A stretch of DNA of 9,513 nt from Candidatus Falkowbacteria bacterium CG10_big_fil_rev_8_21_14_0_10_43_10 (GTDB lineage: Bacteria > Patescibacteriota > Patescibacteriia > Patescibacteriales > XYC2-FULL-47-12), in the NCBI GenBank assembly GCA_002773655.1, contig PFAR01000006.1, positions 10,429 to 19,941 of the forward strand. The letters run 5' to 3'. The notes under the pieces are model-generated. The model had not been told where the DNA came from. It saw only the letters and a program-made list of their open reading frames with translations, and did no database searches. A program made the position numbers and the translations under genes. Below, in pieces: positions 1 to 6,319 of this stretch; positions within the stretch are counted from its first letter, which is position 1; each line of letters opens with the position of its first letter.

Positions 1-45
1 CCATCAGTAAGGGCGCCATAAAAAATTTTAAATTAATATAAATAT

Positions 46-324
46 ATGGTTTTTTGTATATCAAACATGCCAAGCGTTGAAAAATCCAGCCGGCGAAAAA
101 ATTTTCAAGCGGGAGAAATGTCTGGGGATGGTTTAAAAAATAAAGATGTCGCGGAACTTGAATCAGAATTGAGAAAATTAGAATGGCAGTATAAAGAGCT
201 GGCCGGCAAAGAGAATAGAACTGACGGAGATTTGCAGGACATGAGGGGATTATCAGAAAAAATTACAGCATTGCGCGCTGAAATAAGGCAATCGGATAAG
301 CGTAGGAGAATTGCCGCGGCCTAA
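46..324 (+). CDS. small coiled-coil hypothetical protein
   Basis: I do not recognise a family. The 92-residue product is strongly charged. From about residue 33 to 88 it reads as two amphipathic helices (ELESELRKLEWQYKEL, then LSEKITALRAEIRQ) separated by a polar turn (NRTDGD), which suggests a helical hairpin or coiled coil. It ends in a basic tail (KRRRIAAA). No signal peptide or membrane segment is seen. The start is uncertain: ATG codons at 46, 67 and 118 are in frame, and none has a well-spaced Shine-Dalgarno site (GGGAG at 111-115 is only 2 nt from the ATG at 118). The helical core begins after 118, so the shorter form of 69 residues is plausible. The gene is convergent with the membrane-protein gene and ends 8 bp from that gene's stop. 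A terminator-like hairpin for this strand lies downstream at 491-512. Confidence 0.6.
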   Translation: MVFCISNMPSVEKSSRRKNFQAGEMSGDGLKNKDVAELESELRKLEWQYKELAGKENRTDGDLQDMRGLSEKITALRAEIRQSDKRRRIAAA

Positions 325-332
325 GCTGTAAA

Positions 333-2309
333 TTATTCGACGGGGTTTACATATTTAAATATATAAATACTCCCGTTATTAATACTGGCGGTTTCGTCGG
401 CTTCCATCCTCGCTTCCGCTAAAATTTTATCAAACGCCCACCAATAGCTGTTCAGAACGAAATAAGCCGTGTCCGTGTTAACCAGATTCGCCGCCTCCAG
501 GGCGGTTTTTTTGTCGGCTTTTTTATAGACCATTTTTAAGTAATATTGGTATAGTTCTCCCCCTGTAGGAATAGGGTAATAAAAAGTTTCGGCGCCCCCT
601 CGCCCGTTGGGAGAGGGCGAGGGGTAGTATTTTTTAAAGCCAAATTCGTAGAGAGCGGCGGCGCTTACCTGCTGGTTCGCGAGCACGATAAAATTATCAT
701 CCGGAGAATTATCTTCAATCCAGCGGACGGCTTCAATATCGGCCTGCGAGGTGGAATAACCGCGGGAATTAAAATAGTTGTCAAAACGGGGATAGGAAAT
801 ATAAAATGAAGAGCAAGCCAGAAAAACCAAAAAACAGACAAATGAGTATTTAATAATTTTGCCTTGTTCCAGAATGGCAGATATGAATTGCGACAGAGCG
901 AGTAAAATAAAGGGCAGGGAGAAGAAGGCGGCGATTTGCAGAATACGGCCGGAAAAGTTTGATTGTTCGTAGTCAATGAGATAGTTAAAGTTGATAGTTT
1001 TAGTGATGAAATAAGATATAAATAACGAAATGGACATTAAAATATAAGTATTTTGTATCAACCCTCCGGGACTACGCGGGCGGGCAGGGTATTTTGTATC
1101 AAGTATTTTTTTGTAATAAATAATTATGCCGGCAATGATAAGCGATGCAGCGATAAGACCGATATTAAAGCCGTATAGGTATATGAAATTTAATAAAAAT
1201 GTTTCTTGGCCGCTGAACCAGAATTGAGGGAGATGCCAGACGGAAACGGAAGTTTCTGCGGCCGGAGCGTTGATGATAGAGCTGGTTTTATTGTTTAAAT
1301 AAAAGGCGGCGGGCAGAGCGAAGATTGATAAAGCATAAAGTATGAAGTATGAAGTATTAAGTATTTTTTTAGACGTAATATATTTTTTTGCGAGCAGTAT
1401 GGAGGTAAAAAGCAGAGCGGGGATGCCGGCGATGGGGTGAATAACAAGAGCGGCCAATGCTAATGAAGCATGAAGATTGTTATTTAGACTTAATAATATT
1501 ATTAATATCAAAAATAAATTCGCGAGGTTTTGCGGAGTGGTGACGATAAAGATGGTGAAGGGGAAAATAAGGGTAAATAAAGCGGTTAATTTAGCAACCC
1601 GTTTGTCTGCGCCCAATGATTTTATTGCTTGATATAAAGCGAAAGGCAAAGTCAGCGCGGCGAGCACGGGCACTAGTAGTTTGTCTAACCAAATAATCGG
1701 GATAAAAGTTAGCTTATGCAAAATAACAATGAGAGCATATTGGCCAAGATAGTACCATGGCTTGGGATAAACCGCGCCGGTTGCGTCAATTAATTTTTCC
1801 GTGGCTTGATGGATAAAAGGGTCGAAGCCGCAGCCGATGCCGTAAATTATTAAAGCTACGCTAAAGATGAGTATGAGATATGAAGCATGAAGCATGAAGC
1901 ATATAAATAACGGCAATTTTGTTTTAAAGATGATTGCAAGCAAAAAAAATGTCGCAATGGCGAATGTCAAGAAAAAATACCACGGGACAATCTGCCAGGG
2001 AGAAATAATGGATTCGCTTGTTGTCGCGCGGAAAAGCAAAATAAAGCTCGCGCATAAAAATACGGCATATGCCGCAATATATAAAATGCCCAATCGTTTA
2101 ATACTTGATATTTCCCCGAATGCTACCAGAGCCGCGCTCGGCGCAGCTTTGACTTTATGAATTTTATTTAGTATAATTAAAGCAATAATAGTTAAAATTA
2201 GCGTTAAAAAAACGCCCGGATAATTGAGTTGGTAAAAGCGGTAAACAGCCGCGCCAAAAACAGCAAGCAAACTTATTAAAAGGATGGAGTTATAATATAA
2301 TTTATTCAT
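333..2309 (-). CDS. polytopic membrane protein, GT-C glycosyltransferase-like
   Basis: A 658-residue protein read from the ATG at 2309. The frame stays open to 2369, but that extension would run into the neighbouring gene's coding region and adds a non-membrane leader. It has about a dozen hydrophobic segments over residues 1-500, then a soluble C-terminal part of roughly 130 residues beginning near AVRWIEDNSPDD. After the early membrane segments comes an acidic loop motif, GFDPFIHQATEK (D at about 163), then YPKPWYYLGQY. A D/H-bearing first outer loop, many membrane helices and a C-terminal globular domain with a W-I-x-x-N-x-P sequence are typical of GT-C glycosyltransferases (PMT, STT3 and relatives), which use polyprenyl-phosphate sugars. 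The substrate cannot be told from sequence. The gene carries two GC-rich inverted repeats (residues about 562-571 and 407-416) and two tandem heptamer tracts, so parts of its sequence are repeat-derived. An alternative is an O-antigen ligase-like or uncharacterised membrane protein. Confidence 0.75.
   Translation of the reverse strand: MNKLYYNSILLISLLAVFGAAVYRFYQLNYPGVFLTLILTIIALIILNKIHKVKAAPSAALVAFGEISSIKRLGILYIAAYAVFLCASFILLFRATTSESIISPWQIVPWYFFLTFAIATFFLLAIIFKTKLPLFICFMLHASYLILIFSVALIIYGIGCGFDPFIHQATEKLIDATGAVYPKPWYYLGQYALIVILHKLTFIPIIWLDKLLVPVLAALTLPFALYQAIKSLGADKRVAKLTALFTLIFPFTIFIVTTPQNLANLFLILIILLSLNNNLHASLALAALVIHPIAGIPALLFTSILLAKKYITSKKILNTSYFILYALSIFALPAAFYLNNKTSSIINAPAAETSVSVWHLPQFWFSGQETFLLNFIYLYGFNIGLIAASLIIAGIIIYYKKILDTKYPARPRSPGGLIQNTYILMSISLFISYFITKTINFNYLIDYEQSNFSGRILQIAAFFSLPFILLALSQFISAILEQGKIIKYSFVCFLVFLACSSFYISYPRFDNYFNSRGYSTSQADIEAVRWIEDNSPDDNFIVLANQQVSAAALYEFGFKKYYPSPSPNGRGGAETFYYPIPTGGELYQYYLKMVYKKADKKTALEAANLVNTDTAYFVLNSYWWAFDKILAEARMEADETASINNGSIYIFKYVNPVE
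491..512 (+). terminator. candidate intrinsic terminator inside the convergent gene
   Basis: CCGCC (491-495) pairs with GGCGG (501-505) around a five-base loop and is followed directly by seven T (506-512) on the plus strand. It lies in the 3' coding part of the minus-strand membrane-protein gene. It could stop transcription of the small plus-strand gene that ends at 324, giving an mRNA overlapping the convergent gene by about 180 nt. The stem is short, so chance is possible. Confidence 0.35.
596..624. repeat. GC-rich inverted repeat inside coding sequence
   Basis: CCCCTCGCCC (596-605) and GGGCGAGGGG (615-624) are perfect 10-bp inverted arms around a 9-base loop. On the minus strand it is read in frame as about ten residues including PSPSPNGRGG, a low-complexity stretch in the soluble C-terminal domain between two tyrosine-rich segments. 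The same core (CCCTCTCCCAA, then GGCGAGGGGG) recurs after mreB at 9201-9225, so this is a dispersed element and not a feature of the protein family. Confidence 0.75.
1048..1102. repeat. GC-rich insert flanked by a 14-bp direct repeat
   Basis: GTATTTTGTATCAA occurs at 1048-1061 and again, identical, at 1089-1102. Between them is a 27-base GC-rich piece with short inverted ends, ACCCT at 1061-1065 and AGGGT at 1086-1090, containing GGGACTACGCGGGCGGGC. It lies in the membrane-protein gene and encodes about YPARPRSPGG. The arrangement looks like a small element with a target-site duplication. The repeat spacing is 41 bp, which is not a multiple of three, so a simple insertion into an intact ancestor would have shifted the frame. 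Confidence 0.65.
1331..1365. repeat. tandem heptamer tract, five units
   Basis: Five uninterrupted 7-base units fit AAG[CT]AT[AGT], starting at 1331, 1338, 1345, 1352 and 1359. The tract is inside the minus-strand membrane-protein gene and encodes hydrophobic residues in the region TSYFILYALS. The same consensus recurs at 1869-1903 in the same gene. Confidence 0.75.
1869..1903. repeat. tandem heptamer tract, five units
   Basis: Five 7-base units start at 1869, 1876, 1883, 1890 and 1897. The last three are AAGCATG, AAGCATG and AAGCATA; the first two (GAGTATG, AGATATG) are diverged. It encodes part of MLHASYLILIF in a predicted membrane helix of the minus-strand gene. Like the tract at 1331-1365 it is exactly 35 nt long. 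Confidence 0.7.
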
Positions 2310-2324
2310 AATATTTATAACACA

Positions 2325-2352
2325 GTATATGCTTATTCCCGATGATAAGCAA
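2325..2352 (-). promoter_or_regulatory. candidate promoter for the minus-strand membrane protein
   Basis: On the minus strand, TTGCTT (2352-2347), a 16-base spacer and TATACT (2330-2325) form a reasonable sigma70-type promoter. Transcription would begin near 2318, only about 8 nt before the chosen ATG at 2309, giving an almost leaderless mRNA. The elements overlap the first codons of the divergent pgsA-like gene. On the plus strand, a TATAAT at 2291-2296 inside the membrane-protein gene could serve the other direction, but it lacks a good -35 box. Confidence 0.35.
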
Positions 2353-2925
2353 TACCAATCAGCGAGCAAAGTTTATTGGCACGATAAGGCATTGGCAGCC
2401 ACTTTTTTAAGGCTTTTTCCCAAAGCTGTCCGCCCCAACCATCTGACCATGTTCCGTTTTTTAGCGACTCCTTTTATGGTGCTGTTGATGCTTTATGAGA
2501 GCTATGAAATAGGTTTATGGGTTTTTTTAATCGTCGCTTTTACCGACGCTTTGGACGGTTCAATGGCGCGTACCCGCGACCAAATCACTGAGTGGGGAAA
2601 AATTTATGACCCGCTGGCTGATAAATTGCTAATCGGGTCCATGGTGTTCGCTATCGTATTGCGTTATATAGATTTTTTTGCCGCTATGATAATAATCGGG
2701 ATGGAAGTGCTGATTATTACCTCGGCCTGGTGGCGGAAGCATAATGGCCAGTCGGTTGAAGCGAATGTCTGGGGAAAGATTAAAATGCTTCTGCAGGTAG
2801 CCGGTACGATATTTCTGCTGTTGGCGATTATTTTCAATTTAGAGGCGCTGTTGCCTTTCGGCACCGGAGCGTTCTACCTGGCAATCGCTTTTGCGATAGT
2901 GAGTTTGCTTACTTACGGATTTTAA
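2329..2925 (+). CDS. pgsA: CDP-alcohol phosphatidyltransferase (PgsA-like)
   Basis: A 198-residue membrane enzyme that swaps CMP of a CDP-alcohol, usually CDP-diacylglycerol, for an alcohol such as glycerol 3-phosphate in phospholipid synthesis. The family signature D-x2-D-G-x2-A-R-x8-G-x3-D-x3-D is complete: D73, D76, G77, A80, R81, G90, D94 and D98 (TDALDGSMAR and WGKIYDPLAD). These aspartates bind the metal and the CDP head group. Before the signature is PNHLTMFRFLATP, typical of the N-terminal amphipathic helix. After it come four hydrophobic helices and WGKIKMLLQ, seen in the PgsA branch. The length is normal for the family. The start at ATG 2329 has no Shine-Dalgarno site and lies 19 bp from the divergent start at 2309. 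Assignment to PgsA over other alcohol specificities is an inference. It probably forms an operon with leuS, 40 bp downstream. Confidence 0.85.
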   Translation: MLIPDDKQYQSASKVYWHDKALAATFLRLFPKAVRPNHLTMFRFLATPFMVLLMLYESYEIGLWVFLIVAFTDALDGSMARTRDQITEWGKIYDPLADKLLIGSMVFAIVLRYIDFFAAMIIIGMEVLIITSAWWRKHNGQSVEANVWGKIKMLLQVAGTIFLLLAIIFNLEALLPFGTGAFYLAIAFAIVSLLTYGF

Positions 2926-2945
2926 ACGCATAACGCATAACACAC
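2925..2945. repeat. short tandem heptamer tract between pgsA and leuS
   Basis: Three 7-base units, AACGCAT, AACGCAT and AACACAC, begin in the pgsA-like stop codon and fill half of the 40-bp gap before leuS. The rest of the gap is AT-rich with no Shine-Dalgarno sequence before the leuS ATG. Confidence 0.5.
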
Positions 2946-2965
2946 GATATATAAAATATTAAAAT

Positions 2966-5900
2966 ATGAGTAAGAGAAATTACAAAATATATGATGATTT
3001 TTTAAAAAGCGGCGGAGAAAATGCCTGGCAGAAAGAATGGGATGAATGGAAGCTATATCAGGCGGATGATTTTTCCAAAAAAGAAAAAAAATATGTTCTG
3101 GTTGAGTTTCCTTATCCGTCCGGCGTCGGATTGCACGTGGGGCACGTGCGCTCTTATACCGCCCTGGATGTTATGTCGCGCAAGCTAAGGATGCAAGGAT
3201 ATAATGTCATGTATCCGATCGGCTGGGATGCATTCGGCCTGCCTACGGAAAATTACGCGATTAAAAATAAAATCCATCCGCGCGCGGCAACCGAACAGAA
3301 CATTGCCACTTTCAAAAAGCAAATGAAAAGTTTGGGGCTCTCTTTTGACTGGCCGCGCGAGGTCGATACTACCGACCCGAAATATTACCGCTGGACGCAG
3401 TGGATTTTTTTGCAATTGTATAAAAAGGGTTTGGCGTACAAAAAGAAAATGCCGATTAACTGGTGCCCGTCTTGCAAAATCGGCCTGGCAAACGAAGAAG
3501 TTGTGGACGGGAAATGCGAGCGTTGCGGCACGGTCGCGGAGCAGCGCGAAAAAGAGCAATGGATGCTCGCGATTACCAAATACGCCGATAAATTAATAAA
3601 AGATTTGGACACGGTTGATTATTTAGACAAAATAAAAACCCAGCAGATAAACTGGATTGGGAAAAGCGAGGGAGCGGAGATAGAATTTAAAGTGCCAATT
3701 AATGTTGATGTTAGGCTGGGTTTTAAAACCCAGCCTAACGATACAAGCAATCATGTCGACGAGGGTTTTAAAACCCAGCCTAACGACGAAAATAAAACAA
3801 CATGGTTTTTAACATTTTCAACCAAGGAGCGTGAAGAATTTTTTGATAATAAGGAAGAATGTTTGTATATAATGAACGCAATATTTAACAGTTGTTTAAA
3901 ACATAATTTTATTCTACACGAAATATCTGTAATGAAAGACCATATTCATTTAATTTTAGATACTGATAAAAATATACCAGTTGAAAAAATATATAAATAT
4001 TTAAAAGGCTATAGCGCTAAAAAATTTAATGATAGATTTGGACGCGATCTTGCGACTCAGAAAAATTCTAAGGGATTTCACTTATGGACGCCAAAAGGTG
4101 AATATTCAATTATTAAAGATGAAAAGCGATATAAATCTGTTTTACGATATATCCAAAACAATCCAGAAAAAGATAGATTAAATAAAAAAGAAAGGTTGTT
4201 TTCTGAAAATTTAAATAATTTATATTATATATTAAAAATTTTTACTACCCGCCCCGATACTTTATTCGGCGCGACGTATATGGTGCTCGCGCCGGAGCAT
4301 GAATTAATTAAGATTTTAAACAATGCGGACGTTAGGTTGGGTTTTAAAACCCAACCTAACAATAAGTTGGAAGTTGAAAAATATATAAAGCAGGCGCAGA
4401 AGAAAAACGATTTGCAGCGTGCGTCTTTAGAAAAAGAAAAAACCGGCGTGGAGTTGAAAGGCATTAAAGCGGTTAATCCGGCGAATAACGAAGCCATTCC
4501 GGTTTGGATTGCGGATTATGTTTTAGCCAGTTACGGCACGGGCGCGATTATGGCCGTGCCGGCGCACGATGAGCGGGATTGGGAATTTGCAAAGAAATTT
4601 AATTTGCCGGTAAAGTTTGTTATTCACCCAAAGGTTTTTTCTTATCAAAAAGATGTAGATACTTGGCAAACTGTTGAAAATATTTTTTCAGAAAAAGACA
4701 AAAATACGAATGATTGGTTAACAAAAAGATTAGAAAAAATAGATAGGCCAGTATTAGAAGTTGGTAAATTGATAAATTCAGATAAATTTGTTGGATTACA
4801 TTCCGTTGATGCAAAAAAAGAAATTATTGAATATGTCGGTGGTATTATGAAAACGCAATACAAGCTCCGTGACTGGATTTTTTCCCGCCAGCACTATTGG
4901 GGCGAACCGATACCCATCATTTATTGCCATAAATGCTGGGAAATAACAAGTTCCAAATCACAAATTCCAAAATTAAGAGAAGGAATTGATTATATCGTTG
5001 AAAATGGCGTGGGATACATTATTCACTCAGTTTCAGAAAAAGATTTGCCGGTGGAACTGCCAGAGGTTGAACATTATGAACCAACCGATACGGGTGAATC
5101 GCCTTTAGCGGTGATGAAAAATTGGGTAAATACCAAATGCCCGCAGTGTGGCGGGAATGCCAGGCGCGAAACCGACACGATGCCGAACTGGGCTGGTTCA
5201 TCCTGGTATTTCTTGCGCTACTGCGATCCAGAAAATAATAAAGCGCTTGCTGATGCCAAAAAATTAAAATATTGGCTGCCGGTTGATTTATATAACGGCG
5301 GCATGGAGCATACCACTTTGCATTTATTATATTCCCGATTTTGGAATAAATTTTTGTATGACTGCGGCGTGGTGCCGGTCAGCGAACCGTACGCCCGCCG
5401 TGTTTCGCACGGCATGGTGCTGGCTGAAGACGGCAAGAAGATGAGCAAGTCATTAGGCAACGTAATCAACCCGGATGAGATAATTAAAAATTTCGGCGCG
5501 GACAGTTTAAGGTTATATGAAATGTTTATGGGGCCTTTTTCCGAAACAATTCCCTGGAGCACGGAAGGTGTTAAAGGAGTAAGGAGGTTTTTAGAGAAAA
5601 TTTGGGATTATTTTGAGAGTTGGGAAAGTAGTTATAATAAAGATGTGCGTGATAAGAAGGAAAATAAAGAATTGTATCAAGAAGAGAGCTTGAATGACAG
5701 AATAAATACTCTATTGCACAAAACAATTAAAAAGATTACCGAAGACATTGAAAGCATGAAATTTAATACTGCGGTTTCAGCGATGATGATTTTTGTAAAC
5801 AGAATTAGGCAGGATTTAACACCAGAAAAGGTTATAAATAGAAATATAATAGTAAAAAGCCAGACTCTTGATGCTAACATGTCTATTCCGCAGTTAGAAA

Positions 5901-6217
5901 AATTTTTAATAATACTCGCGCCGTTCGCGCCGCATATCGCTGAAGAATTATGGTTTCGTTTGGGTAACAAGGAAAGTATTTTTAAACAAAGCTGGCCGAA
6001 ATATGATGAAAGATTGACAAAAGATGAAATAATCCAGTTGGTCGTGCAAATTAACGGCAAATTGCGCGACATAGTAGAAGCAGCGGCTGATATTTCCGAA
6101 GCGGAAGCGAAGGAAAAGGCATTAGCCAGCGAGAAAATTAAAAAATGGACAGAAGGCAAAAAAGCGGTAAAAGTGATTTTTGTTAAAAATAAGCTAGTTA
6201 ATATAGTAATAAAATAA
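2966..6217 (+). CDS. leuS: leucyl-tRNA synthetase with an in-frame HUH transposase domain
   Basis: A class I synthetase that attaches leucine to tRNA-Leu in the cytoplasm. The Rossmann signature HVGH is at 57-60 and KMSKS at 825-829. A zinc knuckle is formed by C167, C170, C184 and C187. The editing (CP1) domain has TTRPDT at 427-432 and GTGAIMAVPAHDERD at about 525-537. Further landmarks are KLRDWIFSRQHYWGEPIPI (633-651), a second cysteine pair at C725 and C728, the anticodon-binding helical domain (about 860-1010) and a C-terminal domain ending in VKVIFVKNKLVNIVIK. Bacterial LeuRS is usually 800-900 residues; this is 1083. The excess is mostly residues about 244-421, a Y1/HUH transposase-like domain plus repeat peptides inserted between EIEFKV and LKIFTTRP. 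A repeat peptide also sits at 456-465. All active-site motifs survive, so the enzyme is probably functional, though editing might be affected. The insert is more AT-rich than the early part of the gene. There is no Shine-Dalgarno site at the ATG. Confidence 0.95.
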   Translation: MSKRNYKIYDDFLKSGGENAWQKEWDEWKLYQADDFSKKEKKYVLVEFPYPSGVGLHVGHVRSYTALDVMSRKLRMQGYNVMYPIGWDAFGLPTENYAIKNKIHPRAATEQNIATFKKQMKSLGLSFDWPREVDTTDPKYYRWTQWIFLQLYKKGLAYKKKMPINWCPSCKIGLANEEVVDGKCERCGTVAEQREKEQWMLAITKYADKLIKDLDTVDYLDKIKTQQINWIGKSEGAEIEFKVPINVDVRLGFKTQPNDTSNHVDEGFKTQPNDENKTTWFLTFSTKEREEFFDNKEECLYIMNAIFNSCLKHNFILHEISVMKDHIHLILDTDKNIPVEKIYKYLKGYSAKKFNDRFGRDLATQKNSKGFHLWTPKGEYSIIKDEKRYKSVLRYIQNNPEKDRLNKKERLFSENLNNLYYILKIFTTRPDTLFGATYMVLAPEHELIKILNNADVRLGFKTQPNNKLEVEKYIKQAQKKNDLQRASLEKEKTGVELKGIKAVNPANNEAIPVWIADYVLASYGTGAIMAVPAHDERDWEFAKKFNLPVKFVIHPKVFSYQKDVDTWQTVENIFSEKDKNTNDWLTKRLEKIDRPVLEVGKLINSDKFVGLHSVDAKKEIIEYVGGIMKTQYKLRDWIFSRQHYWGEPIPIIYCHKCWEITSSKSQIPKLREGIDYIVENGVGYIIHSVSEKDLPVELPEVEHYEPTDTGESPLAVMKNWVNTKCPQCGGNARRETDTMPNWAGSSWYFLRYCDPENNKALADAKKLKYWLPVDLYNGGMEHTTLHLLYSRFWNKFLYDCGVVPVSEPYARRVSHGMVLAEDGKKMSKSLGNVINPDEIIKNFGADSLRLYEMFMGPFSETIPWSTEGVKGVRRFLEKIWDYFESWESSYNKDVRDKKENKELYQEESLNDRINTLLHKTIKKITEDIESMKFNTAVSAMMIFVNRIRQDLTPEKVINRNIIVKSQTLDANMSIPQLEKFLIILAPFAPHIAEELWFRLGNKESIFKQSWPKYDERLTKDEIIQLVVQINGKLRDIVEAAADISEAEAKEKALASEKIKKWTEGKKAVKVIFVKNKLVNIVIK
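3710..3739. repeat. perfect 30-bp palindrome, copy 1
   Basis: GTTAGGCTGGGTTTT (3710-3724) is followed directly by its exact reverse complement (3725-3739), with no loop. It starts at codon position 1 and encodes VRLGFKTQPN (LeuRS residues 249-258). It marks the left side of the transposase insert. Confidence 0.9.
3755..3784. repeat. palindromic repeat, copy 2, with a foreign left arm
   Basis: The right half (3770-3784) is identical to that of copy 1 and the inner 14 bp GGGTTTTAAAACCC (3763-3776) are palindromic. The left arm reads GTCGACGAGGG and not GTTAGGCTGGG. It lies exactly 45 nt after copy 1, in the same codon phase, encoding VDEGFKTQPN. The left arm could come from a sibling palindrome with GTCGACGAGGG arms. 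Confidence 0.8.
4331..4360. repeat. perfect 30-bp palindrome, copy 3
   Basis: GTTAGGTTGGGTTTT (4331-4345) and its exact reverse complement (4346-4360) form a second perfect palindrome. It lies in native LeuRS sequence about 90 bp after the TTRPDT codons, between APEHELIKILNNA and KLEVEKYIKQ. It encodes VRLGFKTQPN again (residues 456-465), in the same codon phase. It differs from copy 1 by one pair of symmetric substitutions. Confidence 0.9.
4941..4975. repeat. tandem heptamer tract in leuS, five units
   Basis: Five 7-base units beginning with AA start at 4941, 4948, 4955, 4962 and 4969, among them AAGTTCC, AAATCAC and AAATTCC. In frame they encode EITSSKSQIPKL (659-670), directly after the CHKCWE segment, in a lineage-variable part of LeuRS. 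The tract is 35 nt long, like those in the membrane-protein gene. Confidence 0.6.
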
Positions 6218-6319
6218 TTTTTATGATAGAGCAAATAAAACACATAAGACTGGAGAATAAAATTCATACCCCAAGTCAAAAAAGCGAAATTTTAGCGGAT
6301 AAATATTAATATAAATTTT

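Larger units (their letters stand above)
3700..4235 (+). mobile_element. in-frame IS200/RAYT-like HUH (Y1) transposase insert in leuS
   Basis: Residues about 277-410 of the LeuRS frame read as a full Y1 transposase domain (PF01797 type): a first strand TTWFLTFST, a helix, then the metal-binding HUH motif KDHIHLIL (H326, H328), a helix LKGYSAKKFNDRFG, GFHLWTPKGEYS, and RYKSVLRYIQNNP. Aligned by eye with E. coli TnpA-REP (EHMHCIW and VDYIYINP), Y395 falls on the nucleophilic tyrosine. There is no in-frame ATG before the first strand (the first is M303), no Shine-Dalgarno site and no stop at either end. The domain can therefore only be made as part of LeuRS, unless a non-ATG start is used. The borders are estimates: the left is near the first palindrome and the right is just before LKIFTTRPDT. 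No palindrome is found at the immediate right edge. The DNA is AT-rich compared with the preceding leuS sequence, consistent with acquisition. Confidence 0.85.

Noticed and set aside
1331..1365. CRISPR-like array
   Set aside because: The units are 7 bases in direct tandem without spacers, and no cas genes are present.
2310..2369. Longer N-terminus for the minus-strand membrane protein
   Set aside because: It would overlap the pgsA-like coding region and place a non-membrane leader before a clean membrane helix that starts at 2309.
3700..4235. An intein in leuS
   Set aside because: No splice-block motifs (no Cys/Ser start followed by block B, no HN at the end), and the insert reads clearly as a Y1/HUH transposase domain.
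3700..4235. leuS as a broken pseudogene
   Set aside because: The frame is open throughout and HVGH, KMSKS, the zinc cysteines and TTRPDT are intact. Disruption would be expected to leave stops or frameshifts.
5677..6279. Long minus-strand open frame opposite the leuS 3' end
   Set aside because: It is the antisense shadow of the LeuRS anticodon-binding region, with no family resemblance.
6223..6309. 28-codon ORF after leuS (MIEQIKHIRLENK)
   Set aside because: It is short, with no Shine-Dalgarno site and no recognisable pattern. It is probably chance in AT-rich spacer.
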